From Megascapheus bottae (Eukaryota; Chordata; Mammalia; Rodentia; Geomyidae), in NCBI GenBank assembly GCA_024803745.1, contig JANJXV010000024.1, positions 18,299,927 through 18,363,926 of the forward strand: a stretch of 64,000 nt of DNA. Direction: 5' to 3'. The position numbers were made by a program, and so were the translations under genes. Shown one piece after another: positions 22,244 through 35,066 of the stretch. Each line of letters opens with the position of its first letter. Position 1 is the stretch's first letter. The notes beneath the pieces are model-generated. The model did no database searches. It worked only from the letters and a program-made list of their open reading frames with translations, and was not told the origin of the DNA.

Positions 22244-24150
22244 TTCTATTTTCTGGTATATTAGTAGTAGATATATCTACAATGGTTTTGGTAATCATAT
22301 AGTTTTTTCTATATATTCAGAAATGAAATAGTTAATTACAAGCCTTTTAAGTTTTTCAAGAAGCAAATATTAAGTGCTTAGGATGGCTTCTCTTTATTTC
22401 TGACAAAAGGAAACATGGATCTTTCAATGGAAGATACAATTTTAAAAAACCATGAGAAAATTCCTGTGATACCATATTTTTTTAATATTACACATTTTTT
22501 TTCCACAAGAGATATACCGTGGCTTCATAATAACCAGTGCCAACATTCTGTATGTTTGACTATTTTGAAACTCTCATTTTATTATGGATAATGGTTTGGT
22601 GTTTTGAAACCAAAGAATAGGCTATGTGGAGAATTGTCGCAGAAACTAGCTAGATTATTGTTGATACACCAAATTTTTCTGGTTATTAGCTATCCTGATT
22701 GGTTAAGCATTCTTCAAAAATATTACCTCGGTGCTTACTTTAATGTGTGTCTCCACTTTAGCACTAAGGATTCCACAGCATGTCTTGCTCCAAATTGCAA
22801 ATTTAACCTAATGTTATGCTTGACCCTTTGCCCACATAAATCTTGGTTTCAGCATGCAGAGCATTTTATAGCATACGATTTCATTGATTGTGATCTCAGG
22901 CACGATGTAGCTATTAATCTGCTTTTTGCCAGGACTTGATCTCTGAACCTTGTCTGATCTTCTCCAGGCTCACAGCACGTTTCCTGAGGAGGTTGATGGT
23001 GGGCTTTCTCCACGTACTCTTCCTTCCAGTGGGCCAAGGGATGCCTTTCTTGGTCATTTACTGCTTGGCCCTGTGAGCTGGGAAGGGGACGGGCACTGCA
23101 GTTCCTTGAGATTCCACATGATGGTGGCCTTGTCTCCGCAAACCAGGCTTAAATGTCCCCATGTGCTCCAAGTTTGTTGGGCTCAGTTTCAAGCTTTGGT
23201 AATAAAAGGACTTGTCAGCTTGCCAGAGCCCTGAGAAATGGCTGAGATTCTCGGCTTGGGCTGCATCCACCACCTGTGGCAGAGATAGAAGCCCTGCAAG
23301 TGGAGATGCTTGCAGAGAGCAGTGGGGACATGTGAGCATAACTCACATCTTTAAAAAAAAATAACATTCCATCTTTCTTTCCATCCCCTCACTTTTTGAT
23401 TTTAGAATGTGAGGGAGTAAGTGTTTGTTAAAAGTCACATCACAATGTTTCCTTTATAAATCCCAAACAACATGTAAACTACAAGTGATTCTCATCATTG
23501 GAAATACTACCTTAGAATGCTTCACCAGGAATTGTGCAATCTTCTTTGGTCAAGGTGCATTGTTCCTAACATGGAAAATGCATTTCTACTAGTTCTCCCA
23601 GCAATCCCAATATCAAAGGTGTCAGAATAATAATACTATTAATTAATTAATACTGTGGATTCATGTTGTATATATTGTCATTTGCAATCCCTGGAGCCTC
23701 AGTTATTTACAAATCAATAGCTGTTATAGCTAGATTCTCTCCTTTTTGTCTTCATGAAACTCATTTTCTTAGGCATAAAAGTTTTCTCTTTCAGCATATA
23801 ATATCTCTTCTCTGTTGAGGCGAATTGAAAACTTGCATTCCTGCGTGCATTATTCTTTTACTTAGTATGTCTTCCTTCATAAATCAAGGCCAGATCAACT
23901 TTTCTGAAAGTTCCACCAAAGTCATGTCCCAACCTTAATTGTGACTAATCAGTAATATTCTACTATTTCTTTCCTAGAATCTAAACCTACAAAACATAGC
24001 TTTCCAGTTTATCAAGCAATTTTTTCCTCTGGTATTATTTTCCATTCTCCTCTCTGTGATCATCACTATGGTTCATAACACAGATGATGTACCTACTGTG
24101 AACCATTTTTCACATTCACGTTTAAAAAAAAATTGCTGTCTGTCTAGCCT
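22244..24150. other. Intergenic, unassigned
   Basis: Several overlapping short open frames (for example 22604-22939 on plus and 23339-23058 on minus) without recognisable domains. A (TTAA)n-like spot lies at 23636-23650. Confidence 0.5.
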
Positions 24151-24156
24151 ACTTCT

Positions 24157-24283
24157 TGTTTTGAAAAAAAAGTGATTACTAAGTTTATTCTGAGCTACTG
24201 TTTTGAAAAAAAAAGTGATTACTAAGTTTATTTTGAGCTATTGTTTTGGAAAAAAAGTGATTACTAAGTTTATTTTGAGCTAT
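24157..24283. repeat. Three tandem copies of a 42-43 bp unit
   Basis: Units 24157-24198, 24199-24241 and 24242-24283 each read 'tgttttg', an A run, then 'agtgattactaagtttatt' and 'tgagcta'. They differ mainly in A-run length and two substitutions. Confidence 0.95.
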
Positions 24284-26318
24284 CTGTAGGCCCTCGTGGC
24301 ATTTAAAGAAAGAATCCAAGGTCCTATGGATGTATCTTATCCTGCGCCCTCTGTGTTAACATCCCGCAGTTCAGTGTTGCAGTAGAGCAGACTCGGTGTT
24401 CACATCCCTGTGCACAGCTGTCCCCCTGCCTGTAGCCGCTTGCAATCACATTCTAGCTTCTTTTTCTATAATTTGGTCATTTGCAGAATGTTATACAGTT
24501 ACATGCCTTCTGTAGTTTGTTGGTATTGACTATTTTCCCTCAGGATCAATCTCTGGACATATACCCACAGATGTTAAATGTAGTAACAGATCCTTGTTTA
24601 TTATTGCTGAGTAGTATTTTAACAAATTTAACTATTTGCCTATTAAAGAATATCTTAATGGTTTCCAGTTTGGATCGTCAAAAATAAAGCATGGGGAAAA
24701 TTGTTCTCATTTTGTTATCTTAATATTTAACTTCTACATCATTCTGACTTATGAGAACTAATGATGACATTTGGATGTCTTCATACTTAATCTGCTATTA
24801 GCACTGCTCCAACAGAGATATTCTTCATGATCTAGGCTCATTAGTTTTAGAACCTCTACCAATGATTGACTTTCAGAATGCATTCTTGCGAGCAACATTT
24901 CCACTGTGATTGTTTGCTACTGAGCCTCACCACCTCAAAGAATCCTGGTTTAGAAACCCAGATGGCCTATTCTCCATTCTGTATTTTATTAGAGTCCCTT
25001 GGAACAGAAGCTCTAAAAGAGTATTTGGTCTACTTTATTTACTGTTTTATTACTGATCTTAGAAGAATGATGGACATATAGAGAATGGACTCAGGAAATG
25101 ACAGGTTGAAGGCCTGAATATTTTATTAGAAAACATAATTGCTTACATGTTTGGATCTAGTCAACGTATAGCCTCTGTGAAAACAATGAGAGAAGTATTA
25201 TGCTGCTGTGTTGGCTTTCCTGAAAGACCGGAAAAGGTGGTAGAACTGCCTGTCATCAATCTGGATAGTCTGATTTCAATGAAGAGAATGAGATTCCTGG
25301 GTATCAGGGGCCACGTGGTAGACAAGGGTATACGGGTACATGCATACACCTGTGGGTATACATTGCATTCGCACCATGCTGGACCAGTATTGTAATAAAT
25401 GATTATTCAAATTAATACATTTATAAAAGAGCTCGATTTGAGTTCTTGGTTAGGAAAAGGCATGGATGAAGACTTCTGCTACCAAAGCCAGAGGAAAATT
25501 TCACCCAACTGGCCAAAATAATGATAGAAAATCAACTGTCATGTATTGTTTTCACATGGCTCAGATATTTCTTTCCTTAGCAATATTTATTATGTTTTGT
25601 ACATATTGGAGGGTCATTAAACGAGTCCACTATATAACAGGATAAGAAAATAAACCAAGGGGGAAGTCAATTTTTTTGTTACAGCTTCTCCATCTCTGCT
25701 GTATTAAATTTCTCTTCTCAGATTGACCATTTAAGTAACCAGAACATGGCCCAATTCTTTAATAGCAGCAGTCCCTGGGGAAGCAGTTTCTGTGAACTCT
25801 GCAGATCAAATAAATACTGTACTAAGTAGTATTCCCATCTTGAAGAGCCTTCTTGATATGTAAGAAATCTTCTCCCTATTTATCATCTTGAAGTCTCTCT
25901 TTTCTCTCTAGTCTCATAAAATGAGAGAAGAGATTTTTTTTCAAAAGGTTATTAAAGTTTGTTTTGCAGTCTACTGACTAGGAATGAGATTTCCTGGTGA
26001 TTTAATTTTGATGTGTTTTCTAATGTGGGTGTAATTCTATTCTTCCCAGTGGATATCAGGGTAAAGAAATACAAATTGCTATGTATATGAGATGCATCAC
26101 TATGAAGTGGATGATATTTTAGATAATTTAATACAGAGCACTTTCTATTCTGGTAATTTGATGACCCAGATCATCTGTAAAGAATTTCAAAAATAGTTTT
26201 TCTTTTTAAAAAAAACAGATGTATAACTTAGAAAAAGCAAAATTTACCCTAGAAATTGTCCCAAGTGCAACAATACACTAGCTACTGTGCTGTGACCCAA
26301 GAGCTGACCCAGAGTGAT
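24284..26318. other. Intergenic, unassigned
   Basis: Unique-looking AT-rich sequence without a recognised gene or repeat. Confidence 0.5.
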
Positions 26319-26562
26319 GTATCTCCATGCACTAGTAACTCACATGTGTAATCCTAGCTACTCACAGGGCTGAAATCTGAGGGTGGCAGTTCAAAGTAAG
26401 TGGGAGCTAGAAAGTTCATGAGACTGTTCTGTACAACTGACCAGGAAAAAAGCCAGAAGTGGAGTTGTGGCTCAAGTGGCAGAACACCAACATTGAGTAA
26501 AATATCTAAGGGATAGTACCCAGGCCCTGGTTTCAAACCCTAGTACCAATGAAAAAAAAAGT
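26319..26562 (+). mobile_element. B1-like composite SINE
   Basis: B1-like left part ('catgtgtaatcctagctact'), linker 'gaaaaaagccagaagtggag', tRNA-like right part and A tail. Confidence 0.85.
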
Positions 26563-26591
26563 GAAGTGTCATTAATAAAGATTAGACACCT

Positions 26592-26835
26592 CCCTGGGGG
26601 TGATGGCTCTGCCTGTCATCCTAGTTATCAGGAGGCTGAGATCTGAGGATCGAGATTCAAAGCCAGCCTGGACACTAAACCCTAGAGACTCTTATCTCCA
26701 ATTAACTTCTGGAAAAGTTGAAGTAGGGCTGAGGCTCAAGGGGTAGGAAGGTAGTCTTGAGCTGTAGAGCTCAGGGACAACACCCAAGCCCAGAGGTAGG
26801 GTGGTAGCCTTGAGCTGAAGAACTCAGGGGCAAAT
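26592..26835 (+). mobile_element. B1-like composite SINE, right part partly duplicated
   Basis: 'tgatggctctgcctgtcatc' to 'ggtggtagccttgagctgaa'. The 'ggtagccttgagctgaagaa' segment occurs twice (26743 and 26800 areas), a small internal duplication. Confidence 0.82.
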
Positions 26836-28164
26836 GTAAACTGTTGCCAGTCCTTATTTTCCTAATTGAATAGAAAAAAGAATGCATTTGCCAAATCAAT
26901 GGCTGTCTATGAGAAAGGCATTATTAATTGCTCCAAATATTCTGTCAGGCCTGGTAGAACAGCTTCCATTTGTGGTTGTTATGTTTGCTACTGTTTAATG
27001 GTACTGGGGGGTGGACCAGAGGCTGTGAGCTTGCTAGGAAGGCATTTTGACACTTGAGTCATTCCAGTAGCCACTATTTTGGCTTCATGATCAATGGTAT
27101 TCGTTCTTCAAAGTTTTCCTGTTTGCAGGAGTCAGTCTATCACATGAAAGAGAGATATTGATTCAGGATTACCACAATCTGCTTGTTGCAGCTTTTTGTA
27201 ACTGTACTATCAACTCACCTCTGAGGATGTAACTTCGTTTGTGATTACATTTATTGGCTGCAGTGAGAGAAAGCAGTCTTTACATTTTACCACAGATTCA
27301 ACCTGAGGATTATTCCAATTCTCATATGTATCAGTTCTAATTAATCACTCTGAAACTGAGACGACTGGGTTAGTCTGAGAATGGAATAGGCTCTCTGTGA
27401 CGTAGACTTCATTTAGATGCCATTATTTCACTTATTCCTGGAAGCCTCAGCTCAAGCAGGAAAGACAAACGTGATGTGTTCAATCTTTAGTTTATTGATG
27501 CTAAGTCACTTTTTGCTCAATATTTCTCCAAAGGTCTTGATGATCTCCATTACATAGTAACCATGTTAAGCATTCAGGTAGCCATTTCAAGTGGGATGAA
27601 AAGAATCATCTAGTATCTTATTACCTTAGTGTTGCAAAGACTTTCCTTCTGTTGCCCAGGTAATCTTTTCAGACACTAGATAATGATATAAAAACTGGCT
27701 CAGAGATAGAAACTGAACAACAATTTTTAATTATTTAGAAGGAGCAAATGCCCTCAGCCTCTTGTTTTTGTTCTTATCTTTTTCCTAGTTACATGTGTTC
27801 AGTACATGTATTATGGGCAATTTGCATTATTATTATTATTATTTTATCTCTAGAAATACAGTATCTACCTCTTAAGAAACACAGAATCCATGTCTTAACA
27901 CTTAACTGGTTCCTCATGTAACTGCAGCCTCCTGGCTATTGTTTTCAAGCACTGACATCAATGTTCATTGAAGTTTGGGTAAGGCTGATCACCTTTTAGT
28001 ACTGCATTCTTAATAGCCTTATTGCGTACACAATGTGACATCATCAAATGCTTTTCTTAAATTCTCGGAATGTCCTTAAAGTCATAAGAATCAAGATTCC
28101 CGTGAATCATTGCTTCCCACTGCCCTCTCACTGCTTCCATAAGAGTGAATTGGATTCTCTGGGT
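26836..28164. other. Intergenic, unassigned
   Basis: Unique-looking, with a short (TTA)n at 27826-27845. No gene supported. Confidence 0.5.
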
Positions 28165-28402
28165 TCTTTTTTTTTTTTTTTGGGGGGGGGGGGTTGTGGG
28201 GCTTGAACTCTGGGCCTAGATGCTGTCCTTGAGCTCTTCAGCTCAAGGCTACTGCTCTGCCACTTTGAGGGACACTTCCAGTTTTCTGGTGGTTAATTGG
28301 AGATAAGAGTCTGAAAGCCTGGACTGGCTTTGAACTGCGATCCTCCGATCTCAGCCTCCTGAAAAGCTATGATGACAGTTGTGAGCCACTGGCGTCTGGC
28401 TT
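28165..28402 (-). mobile_element. B1-like composite SINE with T16/G-run tail
   Basis: Minus-sense element. In plus orientation it begins with a T run followed by a run of about 12 G (28180-28192), unusual for an A-tail complement, then the tRNA-like part and B1-like part ending 'gtgagccactggcgtctggc'. Confidence 0.88.
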
Positions 28403-29854
28403 CCCTATGTTTTTTTAACATGATGCAAAGCCACGTGTCCCAAGAAATTCTTCCAAATCAATGAAATCTCTCTTATCTGGTGGCAAGGTATATGCCATAT
28501 CACAGAGAAGCTTCTCAGTCGTGCCCTAGCTTTCTAGGGTATTTCAAGAATGCTATATGAAGACCATCACCTCAATCTCTACATCATGTCCAAAGGTTAC
28601 CAGGTATAATTGAGGGTTGTCCAAAGTTTTCAAGTCAGATCATCTGTCAATATTTTGTGTTTTGGTTTAGGCCTATTACATGTAGTATTGTGTGCATACT
28701 AAAATATGTATTTATTGTTTGTCTGAAATTGAACTTTAACTGAACACAGATATTTAGTTCACTACATTTAATATGTTATGTTTCCCCCAATGCAGCGCTA
28801 ACCCCATAGGTGTAGTCAGCCCTACAGCTTTCACAATGGCTGAACTTTGGAAAAATCATTCCAAACTTGCTTTGGACCAGCAAATTCAGACAGGGCCATA
28901 GTCATCTATCTGTTGCAGTGCCCTCTGTGCCATGAATAAGGCCCTTCAGGCATCGTTCTGAGGGTGGGTAAGTAAACCCGTACTATCTGAGTACTAGCAG
29001 AAAGGAAGATGATAGGCAGGAATACATCTAGAATGTCTGTCCATCTGAAAAGTGATGCCTGGGCTATTGTCCACAGGATGCAAACTTCAGAGTTGCTGAG
29101 AACAGTATGGAAGAAGATGTATTGATTACTTTGAGAAAACGTTTAGTTATGACATTTTTTTCTTCATATGATTTTGTTTTTTCAGCTTCATTGAAAGAAA
29201 GAAGGAAATGAAAGCAGCGTTCCCACTAAGAATCTAATTCATGTTTATAATACTTGGTGGAGTTTATCGTGTTTCTGTAGTGTACGATTCTTGAGTAAAC
29301 CCCATGAAACAAATATTGGTTGTTAATTATTGTGATTAGAATTTTATGGCTCTTATATCATTGCTGTGGTAAAACTCATTCCTTCATACTTACATAAAGA
29401 GCAAAAATATGTTTAGGACAAGTTTCAAGCTCAACATAACAGAAGGTACAATTTTCCAGACTTTGTAACAGCTCTGAAGGTGTTTTGTGGATCAATGTAC
29501 AGTAATACCTCAGTTATCTCTCAGATGTAATTGAAGGTTGATATTTATAGATTTTGCTATTAGAATGTTATTGGGAAATGCATCTTTTATTGAAGTTTAT
29601 AGTATCCAATATCCACTTATATATGGAAAACAGAATCAAGCTCAGGGTCTCTAATTTTAATAGAAGCTGTATGTATATACTTATATATAACTTTTATATT
29701 ACATACTTGTGAACAGAAAAGAGAATAAGACTTAGCTTTTTATACAACTCCTTTGTTCTTCAGTTCTGTGTTTACAATCTACTTCCTGAATGTTCTGTCT
29801 CTTTACTACAGAAAGAAGTTATGGAAAACCCATTCATAATTGTTACAAATACTA
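28403..29854. other. Intergenic, unassigned
   Basis: No recognisable element. Confidence 0.5.
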
Positions 29855-29857
29855 AAT

Positions 29858-30048
29858 TTTTGGCCAGTCGTGGGGACTGAACTCAGGGCCTGAGCACTGT
29901 CCTTGGGCTTTCTCAAGGCTAGAACTCTACCACTTGAGCCACAGTATCACTTCCAGCTTTTTTCTACATATGTGATACCGAGGTGTCGAACCTGGGTCTT
30001 CATGCATGCTAGGCAAGCACTCTTACTACTAGGCCAAATTCCCGGCCC
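29858..30048 (-). mobile_element. IDL-Geo SINE
   Basis: Minus-strand dimer: 'gccagtcgtggggactgaac' to 'ggccaaattcccggcccc'. Confidence 0.92.
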
Positions 30049-31772
30049 CCATTTCTAAACTTTTTTATGCTTTTGAAATTTATTATAAAATTTTATTCTT
30101 AGGGAAAATACTGATAATATTTTTACAAATAGCTCTATGTAATAAATAATATATAGTAATTATAAATTATAGATCATATTGTAGCTTAATGTATCAGTAC
30201 TAACAGGAAGAGATATATAAATGCAATGGCCAGAGAAGGCCCCTGGAAAGATGGCCTGCAGGGTAACCAAAGCCTGGAAGAGGTGAATATGTTGAGGATT
30301 ACATTGAAGGCACCTTAGGTAACAGCAAGGACACAGTAGCTGTGCCACAGAAGCTTCTAGAAAATTAGAGTCTGCATGTAATACAAAGGAAGAAAAGAGA
30401 ATGATTTAAGAGGTTAGTAAGAGCAAGAAAAAGTAAGATGAGAGCCAGTGAAGATTAGGTACTAAAAGGATCATCTTACTTTCTCTAGTGAAACACATTA
30501 CTTCTTCAAGCAAAGAAGGCACATGGAAAATGGTGTCAGTAAGTTCAGTAGTTCAGATTTCCTTCATGTTTTACTAATAAAGCAGGTGCATTGTTCACGC
30601 TCTTGTTTCCCTCAAGATTCGTTCATGCAAGAGAGAAAGATTTTCTACTAGCACTAATTTAGTAAGATACACAATGCACCTCTGAGTTTGTGGCTGTATC
30701 TCCCTCTGTGGCTTCCAGGAATCTCATAAACTTAAGATATTTTAAGCTTCAGCCGATTTTTAATGGATGTAGCAATAAAAGAGAGAGGAAATGTTATACT
30801 CTGAGGTTCATTTTACATTAGATCATGTTTCTTTATCTACCATGAGTGGGTTGGGTGTAAGGGATTCTCCATGGAATCTCTCAGAAGATCCATGCACAAT
30901 GTCTGGATTTCCATGTTTTCTCTCTCTCAGATGCTAAGTGCATGCTCTGCAGGTGATTGTTTAAACAAAAGAAACAAGGCAGAGATAATCCAGCTCCATA
31001 AACTCCTTAGCTAAGCCCACAAGGAAGTTACTGTTGATGTGTAATTTTGATGTGTAGAGGCATAGGAATTATATCAGTATCTGCCTGTTGAGATTGTTTG
31101 CCTCCCAAACACATTTCATAGAAATTAGATGCTATAATTTTTTTCTGAAATAAGTTTAATAGTAAATCTACTTTACTTTCTTAGTAGTCAGATGTCATTA
31201 AATTATACCTATGTTCTTGTGATTCCGACAGTATGGTTATTTATACTTCAGAGCCTTCACTAGTAAAGAATGGAAAAGAACAAAAAGCAGGAGAGGAAGG
31301 ACAAATCTCTAAGAGTATGACATATTTTTCTTTTTATGTTGTTATTCCTATGGAGTCAGAGAAAGCATAATTTTGAAATAGACATTACTTGTTGGATGTT
31401 AAGCATAATGTTATATTCATTTTTATATACATTTCATATAAATGTATTCTAAAACTCTAAATTTTTAAAAAGTAGATAAAATACTTTTCATTCTCTATCC
31501 AAGTATGCTGATTTACCTTATCATTTGGGGTAAAAAGGAAAAGAAAAGGCTCTGTTTTACTCCATTAGAATCCATTACTAATGGTTGCTATATCAATAAT
31601 TTTTTTAGATTGAGGAGCTATTCTCTTTTTCTCAGATAGAAAGAGCTGATCTTAGGATCTATGATTGCTACCATTTAATCCATATGTCGAGTTTTAAATG
31701 ATTTCCAGTGATAAAATTTTCCTTCTTGAGCCCTCATTCAGTATTTTCGTAAGAACCTATGGTCTTCATTAT
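30049..31772. other. Intergenic, unassigned
   Basis: AT-rich unique-looking sequence. No gene or repeat recognised. Confidence 0.5.
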
Positions 31773-31787
31773 AAAAAGTTATTCAAG

Positions 31788-31979
31788 GCCGGGAGTTTGG
31801 CCTAGTGGTTAAAGTGCTTGCCTAGCATGCATGAAGACCCGGGTTCGATTCCTCGGTACCACATACATAGAAAAAAGCCGGAAGTGGTGCTGAGGCTCAA
31901 GTGGTAGAGCTCTAGCCTTGAGAAAGTCCAAGGACAGTGCTCAGGCCCTGAGCTCAAGCCCAGGACTGGCAAAAAAAAA
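31788..31979 (+). mobile_element. IDL-Geo SINE, young copy
   Basis: Near-identical to the copy at 7264-7460. Flanked by the 15-bp duplication 'aaaaagttattcaag' (31773-31787 and 31980-31994). Confidence 0.95.
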
Positions 31980-32334
31980 AAAAAGTTATTCAAGAGTTTC
32001 AAAATTGTGGAGCCAAGAATTAAATATTATGGAGGAAAATTCTTGTACTCATAAATATCTGGCAATAGAGAAAGGACTGGATCCTGCCCTTTCTTAAGAC
32101 TTAAATGAAATCATTTCAGTTTTGGCAATATGCCATTTCTACTCTAGCAATGGTAACAGATATGAGGAAGGGATAACCTATTCCAGAGGCATGTATATTC
32201 GAGGGGCATATGAGGTTACAATGTCCTTTTCTTCATAACCCACATGCATGGGAGGATGAAGACATCCATACAAACTGGACAGCTTGAGGGATACAGACCC
32301 TGAGCTCAAAAAGGACATTTGTAGTCACAGTTTT

Positions 32335-32568
32335 GTTTTTGGTCTTTGTTTTTTTGTTTTTGTTGTTTTGTTTTGTTTTTGCCAGTGCTGGGGACTGAAT
32401 TTAGAGCCTGAACACTATCTTTGGGGCATTCTCAAAGCTACAGCTCTACCATTTGAGTCACAGCACCACTTCCAGCTTTTCCTATGTATGTGGTAACTAA
32501 GGAATAGAACCCAGGTCTTTGTGCATGCTAGGCAAGCACTCTACCACTAGGCCAAACTCCCAGCCCTG
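32335..32568 (-). mobile_element. IDL-Geo SINE
   Basis: Minus-strand dimer with a GTTTT-rich tail complement (32335-32380), ending 'ggccaaactcccagccctgc'. Confidence 0.92.
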
Positions 32569-34299
32569 CACTGGTTGTTTAGATCAATGTTTTGACCAGG
32601 TTGCTTTACACAATCCCAATTAATAGATGGAAAGCTTGACGTCACTCTAAGTATTTGAAAAAATACAGATCACTTCTTTACATTTTTCTTCTTATATTCA
32701 TGGCTTAATAAACTTGAGAGTGACAGAAAACACAATATGTAGGAATAAGAGGTTCCTCTGACAGTCTTTAAAACACAGTCTGGTTTTCTGTTGTTTGTTT
32801 CTTCACTGTGAGAATTGGTGATGTGAGGAGCTATATTTTTTTTTCTTTGAAAGTATATTTACGTTATTTCTTTGTTATTTAGTAAGATGTTCAAAATTGT
32901 GAGATTGGATTAAACCACTTCTCAAAACTTAGGGAAAGTTGCTTTTTACACCCTATGCAAGACAGATTAGCATTCCAACCTTCTTGTTAAGGAAAAATTA
33001 GGGAGATTTTAAATGATTTGCTAAGAATCATAGTGGATGCAGCAGAAACCCCTAGCCTCTGATGCATTCTGCCAGGCCTCCTGCATAAAAGAGAATGCAT
33101 GGTTACTTACAGGACTGGTTTTCCCTGGGGAGATTTTTTTTCTGGTTCACCTTAACTCATTACTGATTCATGGGCTGCTGTTTCATGGAATAGCTACATT
33201 CGTGAAGAGTCTTATAAGATCTGCTGTGGACTCTTCCATCATTCCAATGTTTTGGAACTCTGCTATTAATAATTTCCCTTTCATCTTTTCCATCCATCTC
33301 CATGAATACTTTCTCCCATTTGGGTCAGCTTATAAAAGGGCCATGTTTACTATTCATGCGCCTGTTGTTTGCACTTTACCAGTTCGTAGGATGCCTGCAT
33401 GTTTATCCTTCTTCTATTCTATTCTTTTCAGGGGAGATGGAATCCCCAACATTTCTACCTTGGGCTGATTAAATGGCCAAAGTAGTTTACTTGCCAAGAC
33501 CCCTTAGGTACCTCATCAAACTATTACATAATTATCTATTTTATAGTGATTCCCAGATCCGTGGATGCAATCTCTTATGAATATGGACTTATTGAGTTTT
33601 ACCATGTTAGAATTAGAGGTGACTATGCCAAGAGTAATATGTCAAAGATAACCTCAGCCAATCTTCTGAGATATTATGTCTTTGAATGGTAGAAGCATAG
33701 ACAACTTAAAAACTGTGCTTACTGTCCAGCTGATAAAGAAGTTGTTCAACCAGCCTTTGGCACTTATGGTATCGAATAGAGTGGGAATTCTTGGTTCATG
33801 AAAGTAAGTACAAACTACACTTTTGTATTTTTTTTTACTGTGACCTTGATTTGTATGGTACTTAGCCAAATATGTTCAATAAAGGAAGAACATGTTTGCA
33901 TATTCATAATGAATGATGCCCTTATTCTTGAAGATGGCACCCAATTCTAAACACTTGATTTCATTTATCTTCCTTATACTCCCTATATTCCTACAACAAT
34001 TCTACACAATGTTATTTCTAGTACATTCACATTTTAACTATAATCCATCACATGAGATCAGGGGTGGAATTTTCCATTGTACTGTTCCATCTATCCTTAA
34101 AGTTGCTTGATTTTGTTGTTGTTTTGTTTAGTTTAGTTTTTGAGGCATTTCAGACATGGCATTTTGACTTAGGAATATGGATTCTTTACAAAGTACCCCA
34201 CTCCCTCAAAAAAGTTGTGTAAACATTTGTGGTCAAGGATGATGTAACTAGTTGTGTTATAAGTTCTCACTGTGTAGGTAACAAAAGAAGAGTTACAAT
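32569..34299. other. Region just 3' of PTN, unassigned
   Basis: Contains a 143-codon plus-strand frame (33037-33468) without a recognisable domain, judged non-coding. No repeat recognised. Confidence 0.5.
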
Positions 34300-35010
34300 A
34301 TCAAATTATTGCACACAAAGCACCTTTTATTCAGCATCACATTGATTTATTTTCCTAGCACTTTTTTCCTCAGATGAAAAAAAAAATTTCATCAAAAGAA
34401 CAAACGTTTCTGCCAAAGTGAAATAATTTCCTCTTTTAATGTTTTGCTTGAAAAAAAAGAAAACAATGAAGTTGACATTGTACTAGATCATTGCTCTGTT
34501 TCTCTGTCCCCAGTCATTTTTCTGACTACATTTAAAAAAAATCCATTGGCAGAAAGCAGGAATATTTTCCTCAAATAGTGATTACATCTTATTGCTATTG
34601 TGCTTAACCTATATTTTTTTTCACAAGTGGGGGAAAAAAGTCATCTAGGTGGGAAAAAAAATCTAATGAGAAGTAGTTTACAAGGTCATAACATTTAAAT
34701 TGCTGTCAAAAGAAAAAAAATGTAAAAAAAAATTAAATGTGAAATATCATATAACTTCAAAAAACTTACCTCATTGTCTATCATGTATCATGTACTAGAA
34801 GTCAACTTTCTACATAGTATTACCATCCCTTAGAATAGCCCCTACTGCTACTATGGTATGCATTTTAAAAACACTACTACAAAGTTTTCTTTCCTCTTTG
34901 TTTTTCCTATTGTATACTTAAGCTAGAGATAGTTTCGAACAAAAAGCCTACAGTAGGTATAAATGCAATGGTTAACAGATCTTGCTTTGTGTTCCACTGA
35001 AGGTGGCATC
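34300..35010 (-). other. PTN: PTN 3'UTR and polyadenylation region
   Basis: AT-rich sequence after the TGA with long T and A runs. It resembles the PTN 3'UTR of other mammals (for example, in transcript sense, 'gttaaccattgcatttatacc' shortly after the stop). Two AATAAA hexamers lie near its end in transcript sense, at about 34351-34346 and 34331-34326. The second is followed by a GT-rich stretch, so the mRNA end is placed near 34300. The exact cleavage site is inferred. Confidence 0.75.
34326..34331 (-). promoter_or_regulatory. PTN: Probable PTN poly(A) signal
   Basis: AATAAA in minus-strand sense, followed within 10-25 nt by 'ggtgctttgtgtgc', a GU-rich downstream element. A second AATAAA lies 20 nt upstream (34351-34346). 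Confidence 0.6.
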
Positions 35011-35066
35011 TCAATCCATCATCTTCTCCTGTTTCTTGCCTTCCTTTTTCTTCTTCTTAGATTCTG
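35011..35066 (-). CDS. PTN: PTN exon 5 coding part: lysine-rich C-terminal tail
   Basis: The acceptor reads aaccacag, preceded by a pyrimidine-rich tract, and the exon opens at 35066 completing codon A151. It encodes [17 protein letters not shown] followed by TGA (35013-35011). The poly-lysine tail matches the known disordered PTN C-terminus, which is important for glycosaminoglycan binding. The residue before the final Asp is Met here; human PTN, as recalled, has Leu. Confidence 0.96.

Noticed and set aside
22849..23339. Two minus-strand frames that looked like a possible processed pseudogene
   Set aside because: The peptide strings did not match any protein I can name, and no A tail or target duplication was found.
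33037..33468. 143-codon plus-strand open frame, among the longest outside repeats
   Set aside because: No recognisable domain, no splice or promoter context and no coding-like composition. A frame of this length is expected by chance in 64 kb.
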